This document shows, piece by piece, positions 8,080 through 16,805 of a stretch of 64,000 nt of DNA. Below the pieces are notes generated by a model. The model was not told the origin of the DNA. It searched no databases and saw only the letters and a list, made by a program, of their open reading frames with translations. Location: the NCBI RefSeq assembly GCF_029910235.1, contig NZ_CP112874.1, forward strand, positions 124,001 through 188,000, given 5' to 3'. Within the stretch, counting starts at the first letter, position 1. Each line of letters begins with the position of its first letter. Source of the stretch: Pseudanabaena galeata CCNP1313 (GTDB taxonomy: Bacteria > Cyanobacteriota > Cyanobacteriia > Pseudanabaenales > Pseudanabaenaceae). A program made the position numbers and the translations under genes.

Positions 8080-8925
8080 ATGTTGACAGTTTATTTCACA
8101 ATTGGTTTACCTGCTTCTGGTAAATCCACATGGGCTAAAGCAAAAGTCGATAAATCCCCCAATGCAATTAAGCGGGTAAATAAAGACGAACTTCGTGCCA
8201 TGCTTGATAATTCTTACCATTCCAAAGGCAATGAAAAATTTGTTTTAAATATGCAAGATCTGATAACTAAATCAGCGCTAGAGGAAGGGAAGCATGTGAT
8301 CGTCGATAATACACATCTTGCACCCAAACATGAAGCACGGATTAGAGAACTAATTAAGGGCTTAGCAGTTCTAGAAATAGTAGACTTTCGGCATGTGCCT
8401 CTAGAGACTTGTATCGAGAGAGACTTGAAGCGGTTTAACTCGGTCGGCGAGAAAGTAATTCGCGATATGTACAACCAGTTTATCGCGCCACCGAGGAATC
8501 CAAAACCTGCTCATAATCCAGACTTGCCCGAGGCAATTATCTGCGATTTAGATGGAACAATTGCTTTGATTGGCGATCGCAGTCCCTATGATGGCGCTAG
8601 CTGTGAGAAAGATTTAGTAAATGAGCCAGTACGCTCCATTTTGCAGACATCAGGGAAAGCGATCGTCTTTGTTTCTGGAAGGGAGGACAAATACAAGCCT
8701 CAAACCTTGGCATGGCTGGAGAAGCATGGGATCAAATTTGAGAGTCTCTATATGCGAAAGTCTGGTGATATGCGAAAAGACAGCATTGTCAAGAAGGAAA
8801 TTTATGATCAATTTATTCTTGATAAATACAATGTTGCCTTTGTGCTGGACGATCGCGATCAAGTAGTTAGAGTCTGGCGAGATCTGGGTTTAACCTGCTT
8901 GCAAGTTGATTACGGTGATTTCTAG
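8080..8925 (+). CDS. T4-type polynucleotide kinase/3'-phosphatase
   Basis: Two-domain nucleic-acid end-healing enzyme. Residues 1-150 form a P-loop kinase (Walker A GLPASGKST, residues 9-17; IVDNTHLAP and RDLKRFNSVGEKV follow the T4 Pnk kinase pattern). Residues 151-281 form a HAD phosphatase with D156LDGT, FVSGRED as motif II and VLDDRDQVVRVWRDLG as the acidic motif. The kinase-then-phosphatase order and length (281) match T4 Pnkp rather than eukaryotic PNKP, which has the reverse order. It would convert 3'-phosphate/5'-OH breaks into ligatable ends; whether RNA or DNA is the target is unknown. No ligase gene is adjacent; hairpin repeats flank it on both sides. Confidence 0.88.
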   Translation: MLTVYFTIGLPASGKSTWAKAKVDKSPNAIKRVNKDELRAMLDNSYHSKGNEKFVLNMQDLITKSALEEGKHVIVDNTHLAPKHEARIRELIKGLAVLEIVDFRHVPLETCIERDLKRFNSVGEKVIRDMYNQFIAPPRNPKPAHNPDLPEAIICDLDGTIALIGDRSPYDGASCEKDLVNEPVRSILQTSGKAIVFVSGREDKYKPQTLAWLEKHGIKFESLYMRKSGDMRKDSIVKKEIYDQFILDKYNVAFVLDDRDQVVRVWRDLGLTCLQVDYGDF

Positions 8926-8937
8926 ATTTGATAGCTT

Positions 8938-8982
8938 CCAAAGTAAGAGTGGCGGCGCGAAGCGCCGCCACTCTTACTTTGG
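8938..8982. repeat. Long perfect hairpin (21 bp arms)
   Basis: CCAAAGTAAGAGTGGCGGCGC, loop GAA, and the exact complement. A GGCGGCGC-family member immediately after the kinase/phosphatase gene, possibly its terminator. Confidence 0.8.
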
Positions 8983-9139
8983 GTTTTGATTTTTCTTGTA
9001 TGGCTATAGCAATAATCACCAAAGTTTTGGGCAAAGCTGTCCTAATCGTTATAATACAATTAGGAAATTATTAAAATTTGTAAGAATTTATATAGGTTTG
9101 CCCAACATATAAGTACCTTGGCATAACTAAAAACCAGAG

Positions 9140-9178
9140 CTAAAATGTGGCGCACGCTGAGCGTGTGACACATTTTAG
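9140..9178. repeat. Imperfect hairpin before alaS
   Basis: CTAAAATGTGGCGCACGC pairs imperfectly with GCGTGTGACACATTTTAG around TGA. The remaining bases of the 336 bp gap show no gene. Confidence 0.5.
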
Positions 9179-9261
9179 GGTTTGCCCACGTACTTATCAT
9201 GTTGCAAACCTGCTAAATTTCCCTGAACATTTATCTGCTGTCTGCATTAATCTAAACTTTT

Positions 9262-11904
9262 ATGGCTAGCCTTCCCTCTCTTACTGGTGCTGAAATTCGT
9301 GCAAAGTTTCTCAATTTTTTTGAGGAACGTGGTCATAAGGTATTGCCTAGCGCCTCACTCGTACCTGCCGATCCCACAGTACTATTGACGATCGCGGGAA
9401 TGCTACCATTTAAGCCAATTTTTTTAGGACAGCAAGAGCCTGAAGTTCCTCGTGCCACCACATCCCAAAAATGTATCCGCACCAATGATATTGAAAACGT
9501 GGGTAGAACAGCACGTCACCATACCTTTTTTGAGATGTTGGGGAATTTCAGCTTTGGTGATTATTTTAAAAAAGAAGCGATCGCTTGGGGATGGGAATTA
9601 GTAACCAAAGTATTTCAACTACCGCCCGATCGCCTAGTGGTCAGTGTTTATCACACTGATGAGGATGCTTTTGCGATTTGGCGTGATGCGATCGGCATTC
9701 CTGCCCATCGGATTCAGCGCATGGGTGATGATAACTTCTGGGCTTCGGGAGCGACGGGACCTTGCGGACCTTGCTCAGAAATCTATTATGACTTTCACCC
9801 TGAATTGGGTGATGAAGCGATTGATTTGGAAGATGATTCAAGGTTCTTAGAGATTTACAACCTTGTGTTCATGGAATTAAATCGTGATGCCGATGGTAAT
9901 CTGACTCCATTAAAGAAACAGAACATTGACACAGGCTTGGGCTTAGAACGGATGGCGCAAGTTTTGCAAGGTGTTCCCAATAATTACGAAACGGATTTAA
10001 TCTTCCCAATTATCAAAAAAGCTGCGGATATTGCAGGGATTGATTATCACAAGAGCGATGAGAAAGTGAAGACTTCGCTCAAGGTGATTGGTGATCATGT
10101 GCGTTCGGTTGTGCATATGATTGCTGATGGCATTAATGCCTCAAACGTCGGACGTGGCTATATTATGCGTCGTCTCTTACGTCGGGTAGTGCGTCACGGT
10201 CGCTTGATTGGCATCTCAGGCACATTTGCGTCTGAAGTTGCCGAAGTAGCGATCGCCCTTTCCGAATCGGTCTATACCAACACTCGCGAAAGAGAACAAG
10301 TGATCAAAGATGAAATCAAAATTGAGGAAGTCCGCTTTTTACAAACCCTAGAGCGTGGTGAGAAGTTACTCGAAGAGATTCTCGCAAAGCCTGAAGTCAA
10401 ATCTAGTAAGACGATTTCAGGTGTAGATGCTTTCACTCTCTATGACACCTATGGCTTCCCACTGGAACTAACTCAAGAGATTGCTGAAGAGGTCGGCTTT
10501 ACCGTTGATGCCGATGGTTTTGAGATAGAAATGAAGAAGCAACAGGAGCGATCGCAGGCAGCCCACGAAGATATTGACCTAATGGCAAAGGACAACTGGG
10601 CAAATATCGCTAAGGAAATTGGCAAGACTGAATTTCTTGGCTATGCAGAACTTAGTAGTCCCGCAACGGTCAAAGCAATTCTTGTGAATGGTGAACTCGT
10701 AAAAACAGCGATCGCTGGCAATAAAGTCCAAATCGTTTTAGACCGTACACCGTTCTATGCTGAGTCAGGTGGACAGGTTGGCGATACGGGTTATCTAGCT
10801 ATTGGTGAGGCGATCGCCAAAATCAGTGATGTTCAAAAACAAGCAGATCTGTTTATTCATATTGGACAAATCGAGCGTGGCGAAATTGCTGTCGGCGATA
10901 GTGTTAATGCTCAAATTGCAGTATCCGAGCGTCGTCGCATTCAATCACACCATACTGCTACCCACCTCTTGCAAGCAGCACTAAAGAAAATCGTTGATCC
11001 TAACGTCTCTCAAGCTGGTTCTTTAGTCGATAGCGATCGCCTCCGTTTTGACTTTAACCTCAATCGGGCAGTTACTGCGGAAGAAATCCAGCAAATCGAA
11101 CTCCAAATCAATAACTGGATTGCTGAAGCCCATGACTCTGTAATTGAAGTATTACCCATCGCCCAAGCCAAAGCTAAAGGTGCGATCGCGATGTTCGGTG
11201 AAAAATATGGCGCTGAAGTCCGCGTTATGGATATTCCTAACGTATCCATGGAACTCTGCGGCGGTACGCACGTTAAAAACACTAGCGAAATCGGCGTATT
11301 CAAAATCATTGCCGAGGCTGGTGTTGCTTCTGGTGTGCGCCGCATCGAAGCGATCGCAGGTCAAGCCGTCCTCGAATATTTAACTGTGCGCGACAATATC
11401 ACCAAAGATTTAAGCGATCGCTTTAAGATTAAGCCCGAAGAAATTAGCGATCGGATTACAGGGCTGCAAAACGAGTTAAAAAACTCTCAAAAAGAAATCG
11501 AATCTCTCAAGCAGCAACTAGCTCTAGTCAAAGCTGATAGCCTCCTCTCTGAAGCAGAACCTGTTGGCGCATTTAAAATTCTCATTGCTCAACTTCCAGA
11601 CATTGAAGCAGAAGCCCTCAAAGCGGCTGCCGAAAAACTATCAGCGAAGTTAGGACATAGTGCCGTAGTACTTGGCTCCTTTAGCGAAGATGGCAAAGTC
11701 ACACTGGTCGCTTCTTTCAGCAAAGAAGTAATTGCTAAGGGGCTACAAGCTGGCAAATTTATCGGTGCGATCGCCAAAATCTGCGGTGGCGGCGGCGGCG
11801 GTCGTCCGAATCTTGCTCAAGCAGGTGGAAAGGATGCCAGTAAGTTACCCGAAGCTCTAGAGGCTGCGGAAGCTCAGTTAAGACAAGCTCTTGGTAATTC
11901 TTAA
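9262..11904 (+). CDS. alaS: Alanyl-tRNA synthetase
   Basis: Class II synthetase that charges tRNA-Ala and edits mischarged Ser/Gly. The N-terminal catalytic domain (residues 1-~260) includes [18 protein letters not shown] and [14 protein letters not shown]. The editing domain carries [12 protein letters not shown] (HxxxH) and CGGTHVKNT (CxxxH), the zinc-binding residues. The C-Ala domain ends with the glycine-rich [17 protein letters not shown]. Length 880 is normal for bacteria. The ATG fits the family N-terminus ([19 protein letters not shown]). The next gene starts 34 bp later on the same strand. Confidence 0.98.
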   Translation: MASLPSLTGAEIRAKFLNFFEERGHKVLPSASLVPADPTVLLTIAGMLPFKPIFLGQQEPEVPRATTSQKCIRTNDIENVGRTARHHTFFEMLGNFSFGDYFKKEAIAWGWELVTKVFQLPPDRLVVSVYHTDEDAFAIWRDAIGIPAHRIQRMGDDNFWASGATGPCGPCSEIYYDFHPELGDEAIDLEDDSRFLEIYNLVFMELNRDADGNLTPLKKQNIDTGLGLERMAQVLQGVPNNYETDLIFPIIKKAADIAGIDYHKSDEKVKTSLKVIGDHVRSVVHMIADGINASNVGRGYIMRRLLRRVVRHGRLIGISGTFASEVAEVAIALSESVYTNTREREQVIKDEIKIEEVRFLQTLERGEKLLEEILAKPEVKSSKTISGVDAFTLYDTYGFPLELTQEIAEEVGFTVDADGFEIEMKKQQERSQAAHEDIDLMAKDNWANIAKEIGKTEFLGYAELSSPATVKAILVNGELVKTAIAGNKVQIVLDRTPFYAESGGQVGDTGYLAIGEAIAKISDVQKQADLFIHIGQIERGEIAVGDSVNAQIAVSERRRIQSHHTATHLLQAALKKIVDPNVSQAGSLVDSDRLRFDFNLNRAVTAEEIQQIELQINNWIAEAHDSVIEVLPIAQAKAKGAIAMFGEKYGAEVRVMDIPNVSMELCGGTHVKNTSEIGVFKIIAEAGVASGVRRIEAIAGQAVLEYLTVRDNITKDLSDRFKIKPEEISDRITGLQNELKNSQKEIESLKQQLALVKADSLLSEAEPVGAFKILIAQLPDIEAEALKAAAEKLSAKLGHSAVVLGSFSEDGKVTLVASFSKEVIAKGLQAGKFIGAIAKICGGGGGGRPNLAQAGGKDASKLPEALEAAEAQLRQALGNS

Positions 11905-11937
11905 CAATATCTCTTAGGTCAAGATAGAAGTCTAACC

Positions 11938-13011
11938 ATGAAACTACACTCGTTAGAAATTGAAAATTTTCGAGCCATTAAACATCTTGAATTAGATTTT
12001 ACTGACGAATTATCAAAACCAAGATTAATGACTTTAATCGTTGGTCCTAATGGTTCTGGTAAAACTTCTATATTTGACGCTATTGATATCGTTGTCAAAA
12101 CCTTTGAAGATCCACAAAATCCAAATCCTCAACTAAGAGATGGATTGATTTTTTCTCCTCAGCAAATTGTAAGAGGAAAAGGGTTTGTAGCGAATATAGG
12201 CTTTGAATATTCAATAAATAAGGATGAAGCAGAAGTAATTAAAAAAATTTATGCTGATCTTGGTATTTCTGCTTTTTTAGAACAGGGAAAAAATTTCCCA
12301 GTACAGGATAGTCTGAATCTCACTTGGTTTTTTCCTCCATCACAAATCATGGAGCAATTTAAGACTTTTGATTGTGATGAACCAACTAATTTACATAATA
12401 TTTTAGGCGCAAGAGGAAAAGCTCGAAAGTCTATTGAGAGAAAGCTAGAATCTGAGAGCATTTTTGATAAAGTTGGTAGTATTTGTTATTTAGATCAAAG
12501 GCGCACAGTAAAGCTAGAACATAGTATTTTCAACAATAGAAATCATGAAGAATTAGAACATAATGGGGTTCTTTCGCTGCTATATAAGTACTATTCTAGG
12601 CATATCACATGGAATGAAGAAAAATTTGGTGAATCATATTGGACTAGAATAAAGCGATTATTTAATAAGATTTGTTATCCAGCAGAACTAGTTCGTTTTG
12701 AATCTGGACCTGATTTAGATACACTTATTTTGAGAAAAAATCAACTTGAATATGATCTATACCAAATGAGTTCTGGTGAGCATCAAATTTTGCGAATCTT
12801 AGTAGGTTTAACTTCGGCAATCGCAAAAAATTCAATTGTGTTAATTGACGAAATCGAACTTAATCTGCATCCTACTTGGCAAAAAAGACTAATTAAAGCA
12901 CTGAGAGAAGACACAGACAATAATCAATATATTTTTACTACTCATTCGCCTGATGTGATTGGTCTTTTCTATGACTCAGAAATTATTCATCTTGGGAAAT
13001 TGTCAGAGTAG
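11938..13011 (+). CDS. AAA/ABC-type ATPase of a PARIS-like two-gene unit
   Basis: SMC/OLD-like ATPase with an N-terminal strand (LHSLEIENFRAIKHLELDF), Walker A GPNGSGKT (residues 36-43), an inserted helical middle (~residues 75-270), ABC signature SSGEHQIL, Walker B IVLIDEIELNLHP and histidine switch FTTHSPDVI. At 357 residues it is a compact AAA_15/AAA_21 protein. Its partner starts 6 bp downstream and encodes a TOPRIM-like DUF4435-type protein, the same arrangement as AriA-AriB of the PARIS defence system, in which the ATPase cages the nuclease until phage proteins trigger it. Family membership beyond the domain pair is an inference. The ATPase lacks HIP1 octamers. Confidence 0.75.
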   Translation: MKLHSLEIENFRAIKHLELDFTDELSKPRLMTLIVGPNGSGKTSIFDAIDIVVKTFEDPQNPNPQLRDGLIFSPQQIVRGKGFVANIGFEYSINKDEAEVIKKIYADLGISAFLEQGKNFPVQDSLNLTWFFPPSQIMEQFKTFDCDEPTNLHNILGARGKARKSIERKLESESIFDKVGSICYLDQRRTVKLEHSIFNNRNHEELEHNGVLSLLYKYYSRHITWNEEKFGESYWTRIKRLFNKICYPAELVRFESGPDLDTLILRKNQLEYDLYQMSSGEHQILRILVGLTSAIAKNSIVLIDEIELNLHPTWQKRLIKALREDTDNNQYIFTTHSPDVIGLFYDSEIIHLGKLSE

Positions 13012-13017
13012 TTAATA

Positions 13018-13956
13018 ATGAATATTAAAGACGACACTCTATATATCCTAGTTGAAGGAGAACCAAATAGTCCTGAAGTTGAATCATTTGGTCGGCTTTT
13101 ATCATCAGATATTAGTACAGTAAATTATGAATTTATTGAAATTGGTGGTAGTAGCAATTTTAATACAGTCGCAAAGCTAATATATAACAAAGTAAAAAAC
13201 AGAGAAAATTCTATTCATAAAGTAATTCCTGTATTAGCGATCGCAGATCGTGATTTTCGTAAATCGTCAGACGATAATATCGCAGACAATCTTTTGATTG
13301 AAAGAAACAAAGCAAAAATCATCTATTGGGAACGCCATGAATGGGAAAACTTTTTACTTGATGAGCTAGATGTAATCACATCTTTCTTGAACCAACTACC
13401 AGATAAATCATTAAACAATAAGCCTACAAAGCAAGCCATAACTCCGATAACAGAAGAATTTATCAATGATTTTTTATTACAGTATTTTCAAAATCAGGTT
13501 CAAAAAGAATTTATAGAATGTATTAGATTTAGATTTCTACATTCAGACAAGTTATATCCTAAATTAGAAGCGCCCAATAACATTACAGGTATAGATGATT
13601 TACGGAAATGGTATATATCGCAAATAGATGAACAATCTCAACGATCTAAAAATAAAATAGCAAGTTGCGCTGCTATTTTTGATCAAGTTTTGGAAGAATA
13701 TAATTGGAGAACTTGGATTGAAGATCCACAGTCTTTACGACTAGAGGATTGCAAACAATATTTTCGTGGAAAGGAAGCCTTTAAAAACCTCCTAAACCAC
13801 TTGTCAAATGAATTCAAAATCCATCATCTTCATGAAAACAGATTAAAAGAGCGTATTCTCAGAGATTTAGAAAATAGTAAAGAATCGATTCTAGTTTCTC
13901 AGATTAATAAACTACTATCCCCTTACTTAGGAAAAGCTAGGGAGATTTTAGAATGA
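13018..13956 (+). CDS. TOPRIM-like DUF4435-type effector of the PARIS-like unit
   Basis: The N-terminus LYILVEGEPNSPEVE places a glutamate (E13) where TOPRIM nucleases have the catalytic Glu. VLAIADRDFR gives D77-x-D79, the second TOPRIM acidic motif, and YWERHEWENFLL matches the E-N-Y/F-L block of DUF4435 proteins. The C-terminal 170 residues are helical and charged. In AriB of PARIS this domain cleaves tRNA after release from the ATPase; the same role is inferred here from neighbour and motifs. It is 312 residues long. The frame opens 6 bp after the ATPase stop, so translation is probably coupled. Overall identity to known AriB cannot be judged by eye. Confidence 0.7.
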   Translation: MNIKDDTLYILVEGEPNSPEVESFGRLLSSDISTVNYEFIEIGGSSNFNTVAKLIYNKVKNRENSIHKVIPVLAIADRDFRKSSDDNIADNLLIERNKAKIIYWERHEWENFLLDELDVITSFLNQLPDKSLNNKPTKQAITPITEEFINDFLLQYFQNQVQKEFIECIRFRFLHSDKLYPKLEAPNNITGIDDLRKWYISQIDEQSQRSKNKIASCAAIFDQVLEEYNWRTWIEDPQSLRLEDCKQYFRGKEAFKNLLNHLSNEFKIHHLHENRLKERILRDLENSKESILVSQINKLLSPYLGKAREILE

Positions 13957-14018
13957 CAAATAATTATTCTATTCAATTCCTAATGTCTACACATAGCTAT
14001 TTATAGGATTAGAGAACT

Positions 14019-14846
14019 ATGCTAACAAACATTAAAATGCTGATTGAAGCTTGCAAAAATTCATCCATCTCCTATGAGATTTTGCATCCTAATCAAAACT
14101 TAGTCAAAGTCATAATTAGCGATCGCGACTATTACTTTACTAACTATTCAACGCCATTAACACCTCAATCAGTTGCTGAAATTTTTAAAGATAAGCAGTA
14201 TTTTTATCAAGTCTTCCAAGATGTCGTAAAGATGCCGCGAACTCAATCTTTCATTTCTCCCTACTGCGATGAAAAATATAAAGAGTACTTACAGTTTTTT
14301 CCCATAGATGAAATTGTTGCCGAAATCGAGAAAAAATTTGAACTGCCTATTATTCTCAAAAGAAATCGGGGATCGGGAGGAAGCAATGTTTTTAGATGTC
14401 ACGATCCGCAGCAAATGCAAAAGGCTCTAGAGCATATATTTAATTTCAATTCTAAAAGCTACGACTATATTGCTCTTGCCCAAGAGTCTATCAATATTGT
14501 CAAAGAGTATCGCTGCGTATGTCTCAATGGCGAGCAAGTGATTTTGTATGACAAAGACTTTTCGCAAGCAAAATTTACAGGCAATCTGAGTCCTTTACAT
14601 TGGGAAGGGGCGATCGCTAAACAAGTAAGCGATTCTCAAGTTATTCAGGCGATCGATGCATTCATTAAACCAATTTTTCAGAAAATGGCGATCGCCTATG
14701 TTGGTTTAGATGTTGCTTTGGATGATCAGGGGAGTTACTGGTTAATCGAAGCGAACTCTCATCCGAACTTTGATATTTTTATTCGTGATAATGGTGAAGA
14801 TGCGATTATCAAGCTGTTTCAGAAAATTTTGGATTATTTAGCATAA
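14019..14846 (+). CDS. ATP-grasp ligase, RimK/cyanophycin-synthetase-like
   Basis: ATP-grasp domain protein expected to join a carboxylate to an amine, thiol or alcohol using ATP. The core shows PIILKRNRGSGGSNVF (ATP-binding lysine and flexible glycine loop), IALAQESINIVKEYRCVCLNGE (adenine-contact and substrate-side strands) and YWLIEANSHPNFDIF (metal-binding E and N). The first 90 residues form a pre-ATP-grasp domain. Length 275 fits small peptide-ligase-type members. The substrate is unknown. It lies 62 bp downstream of the TOPRIM-like gene on the same strand; whether it belongs to that unit or is an ordinary chromosomal gene is open. HIP1 sites inside suggest a resident gene. Confidence 0.8.
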   Translation: MLTNIKMLIEACKNSSISYEILHPNQNLVKVIISDRDYYFTNYSTPLTPQSVAEIFKDKQYFYQVFQDVVKMPRTQSFISPYCDEKYKEYLQFFPIDEIVAEIEKKFELPIILKRNRGSGGSNVFRCHDPQQMQKALEHIFNFNSKSYDYIALAQESINIVKEYRCVCLNGEQVILYDKDFSQAKFTGNLSPLHWEGAIAKQVSDSQVIQAIDAFIKPIFQKMAIAYVGLDVALDDQGSYWLIEANSHPNFDIFIRDNGEDAIIKLFQKILDYLA

Positions 14847-14883
14847 AAGAAGGGGTCGGTGCTTAGCACCGACCCCTTCTTTT
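14845..14883. terminator. Bidirectional terminator between ATP-grasp and hli genes
   Basis: AAAAGAAGGGGTCGGTGC-TTA-GCACCGACCCCTTCTTTT is a perfect 18 bp stem with A and T tails, overlapping the ATP-grasp stop codon and 9 bp from the converging hli stop. Confidence 0.85.
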
Positions 14884-14892
14884 AACTAAAAA

Positions 14893-15039
14893 CTATAGCA
14901 AGCCGATTTGAGAAAGAATACCTTGACCAGTGAGCAACTCTGTCGCTAAACCGATAACGAAGCCAAGCATTGCAAGACGACCGTTCCAAGTTTCAGCGAA
15001 GTTGTTAAAACCAAATTTAGGCTCTGTAGTGTCAGACAT
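14893..15039 (-). CDS. High light-inducible protein (one-helix Hli/Scp)
   Basis: A 48-residue protein of the Hlip/CAB-like family, single-helix thylakoid proteins that bind chlorophyll and carotenoid and protect nascent photosystems. The N-terminus is MSDTTEPKFGFNNFAE, and the helix carries the signature WNGRLAMLGFVIGLATELLT (E/W-N-x-R-x-A-M-x-G-F). The short tail after TGQG resembles HliC-type proteins. An AGGAG ribosome site stands 9 bases before the ATG. It is transcribed away from psaD upstream but on the same strand, with 498 bp between; control by high-light elements is expected but no clear HLR1 box was seen. Confidence 0.93.
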   Translation of the reverse strand: MSDTTEPKFGFNNFAETWNGRLAMLGFVIGLATELLTGQGILSQIGLL

Positions 15040-15181
15040 TGCAATTATCTCCTATGTGTTTTTGATTTCTAGACTTTAAAAATCTTTGCTTGAATTAATA
15101 ATACTTTATATTTCTTAACAAGCTATACCACCAAAGATAGATTCGATAAAGCTATCAGAGTTATTACGAAAGCAAATGGGG

Positions 15182-15304
15182 AACAAGGGGCTTAAGCCCC
15201 TTGTTTAACAATCTACAAGATGAGTGGCGGCGCTTTGCGCCGCCACTCATCTTTTCGGTTTAAGAATGAGTGGTGCGGTGCTTCGCGCCGCACCACTCAT
15301 TCTT
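15182..15304. repeat. Three consecutive hairpins upstream of hli
   Basis: A perfect 24 bp palindrome AACAAGGGGCTTAAGCCCCTTGTT (15182-15205) is followed by a 17 bp perfect stem of the GGCGGCGC family (15217-15253, loop TTT). A stem AAGAATGAGTGGTGCGG/CCGCACCACTCATTCTT (15262-15304) comes last. Arms of the last two are related but not identical. Confidence 0.75.
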
Positions 15305-15318
15305 GTGGGAGAAAGGAC

Positions 15319-15490
15319 GCGATCGCGACAGCCTTTGGACTACTGAGAGACTCGCGCCAGCGAGTATCGACAAAACAAAAGCTGCCGAAATTATGCGATC
15401 GCGACAGCCTTTGGCCTACTTTGAGACTCGCGCCAGCGAGTATCGACAAAACAAAAGCTGCCGAAATCATGCGATCGCGACAGCTTTTGT
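15319..15490. repeat. 76-bp tandem repeat, two full copies and a partial third
   Basis: Units start at 15319, 15395 and 15471, each opening with the HIP1 octamer GCGATCGC and containing the palindromic ACTCGCGCCAGCGAGT. The copies differ at only a few bases; the third stops after about 20 bp. Segments GACAGCTTTTGT and ACAAAAGCTGCC in neighbouring units can pair, so the array can fold. It lies in the psaD-hli gap. Confidence 0.85.
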
Positions 15491-15537
15491 AAAAAATAAA
15501 AATAAATGAGAGCGATAGTAATAGCCAAAGCTATTAA

Positions 15538-15969
15538 TTAGACATCGTAAGTAGCCTTACCTGTAAACTTGACGCTTATAGGATTAGGATTATCACCAAT
15601 CTTGCGGCTGACGCTATTAGCGGCAACACGACCAGCATTCACCTTCTCAGGGAATACACCATCACTAGGATGTAGATATACTTGGTCGCCATTAGGAAAT
15701 TCGCGCCAAATTTTGTAATTGGTGATCTTAAATTTACGCAACTGTGTACCCAAAGCAAGAGCTTGCTCTTTCTTTGCTAAGTAAAGCAAGTTGTCGCCAC
15801 TGACCATAGTTGCAGCGCCGCCTGTAGGCATTTCAAATACTTGCTCTTTGGGGCTATTCCAAGAGATCAGGTACTTTTCCTCAGTAAAGGCTGCGTTGAG
15901 TAGGCCACCAGTGCTACCGCCCCAAATTGGGGTTTTGCCTGAAGGCTTTGCCATTGTTTCTTCTGACAT
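15538..15969 (-). CDS. psaD: Photosystem I subunit II (PsaD)
   Basis: Stromal/cytoplasmic extrinsic subunit of photosystem I that docks ferredoxin and stabilises PsaC. The protein has the family core [37 protein letters not shown]-like [35 protein letters not shown] and the closing [14 protein letters not shown]. Length 143 is standard for cyanobacteria. The M(SEETMAKP) start is preceded by GGGAGAAC, a good ribosome site. It is monocistronic by context. Confidence 0.98.
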   Translation of the reverse strand: MSEETMAKPSGKTPIWGGSTGGLLNAAFTEEKYLISWNSPKEQVFEMPTGGAATMVSGDNLLYLAKKEQALALGTQLRKFKITNYKIWREFPNGDQVYLHPSDGVFPEKVNAGRVAANSVSRKIGDNPNPISVKFTGKATYDV

Positions 15970-16096
15970 TGAGATGTTCTCCCAAATTGCGTATACGCTT
16001 TTGATATCAAGTGCAAAGATATCATTTCTACATACCCCTGCTTCAAGCTTACTTAACGTTACTTTACGAAGCTTGACAAAACTTTTAGAGAAAAAT

Positions 16097-16149
16097 CCAA
16101 ATAATTTTTAATAAGACTGGCAAAGCCAGTCTTATTAAAAATTATTTGG
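16097..16149. repeat. Perfect 25 bp hairpin upstream of psaD
   Basis: Arms 16097-16121 and 16125-16149 pair perfectly around AAA; AT-rich outer and GACTGGC inner stem. It lies between the psaD promoter region and the end of the YqgF-type gene and may terminate the latter. Confidence 0.8.
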
Positions 16150-16156
16150 GTTTGAG

Positions 16157-16558
16157 TCATGAACTAATTAGACGACTAAGATACCGCTCAATCAGGATGG
16201 CGGCAACAATGTCATCAATGGGGCGATCAGGCGATCTCATTCCGAGGGGGACTAACTTCATTAAGCCTTTAGCTGGATAAATTTGCCAAAACCTTTGACG
16301 CGCCTCTTCGCTACTAAAACGCTCATCTACGGTGATAATTCGTAAATCAGGGAATGTGGATTGTAGTTCAGCTTTCCACTGCTTAGAGGCGGTTTGATCG
16401 CCCATGATCATTAGGGAAATGGGATAGCTATCTAACAAGTTACCGACTTTAGCGATCGCTTCGGCACTTGGGATGACTGCCTGAAAATGCAGCTTACGAT
16501 CTAAGCCCATCACAGCGACACCACATTTTTGTTTTCCTGGATCGAAACCTAGCAGCAC
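16157..16558 (-). CDS. YqgF-type RNase H-fold nuclease (pre-16S rRNA nuclease/RuvX-like)
   Basis: Small RNase H-fold enzyme that in bacteria trims pre-16S rRNA. The first strand MLLGFDPGKQKCGVAVM carries the catalytic Asp, VDERFSSEEAR the second acidic site, and PIDDIVAAILIERYL the third. Length (133) matches the cyanobacterial short YqgF group. The start overlaps no other gene; the ATG is followed directly by the fold's first beta strand, so little N-terminal extension is expected. Confidence 0.85.
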   Translation of the reverse strand: MLLGFDPGKQKCGVAVMGLDRKLHFQAVIPSAEAIAKVGNLLDSYPISLMIMGDQTASKQWKAELQSTFPDLRIITVDERFSSEEARQRFWQIYPAKGLMKLVPLGMRSPDRPIDDIVAAILIERYLSRLISS

Positions 16559-16627
16559 AGATAGATCTTCCTAAGTTGATAATTCGTAACTCTTATAGCT
16601 GTCGCCATTCTTGTTAGGGCATAAAAG

Positions 16628-16771
16628 CCAAATAGTGTGAGACGGCGCGAAGCGCCGTCTCACACTATTTGGGTTTTAATTCATAAAAGTGTAATTGCAC
16701 TTTTATGAATTAAAACCCAAACCTAGTAAGGATTTTCAAGTTAAGAAATGGCATAGCCATTTCTTAACTTG
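16628..16771. repeat. Composite of three perfect hairpins
   Basis: Stem 1, CCAAATAGTGTGAGACGGCGC (21 bp, loop GAA); stem 2, 16671-16691 with 16698-16718 (21 bp, containing ATTCATAAAAGTG); stem 3, CAAGTTAAGAAATGGC with its complement (16 bp, loop ATA). Stem 2 starts in the last bases of stem 1. The same module order with diverged sequence is seen at 52870-52962. Confidence 0.8.
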
Positions 16772-16805
16772 GGATAATTCGTAATTGTTGGTTCGCTGTT
16801 CACGA

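Noticed and set aside
15319-15490. Possible CRISPR array or iteron origin
   Set aside because: Units are 76 bp throughout with no spacer variation, and no replication or cas gene is adjacent.
15220-15509. Overlapping frames of 79-90 codons across the hairpins and tandem repeat
   Set aside because: They translate repeated DNA (each unit gives the same peptide) and have no start signal.
15970-16090. HLR1 box upstream of psaD
   Set aside because: GTAA-rich direct repeats are present (GTAAAGTAACGTTAAGTAA) but do not fit the TTACA-type spacing well enough to claim an RpaB site.
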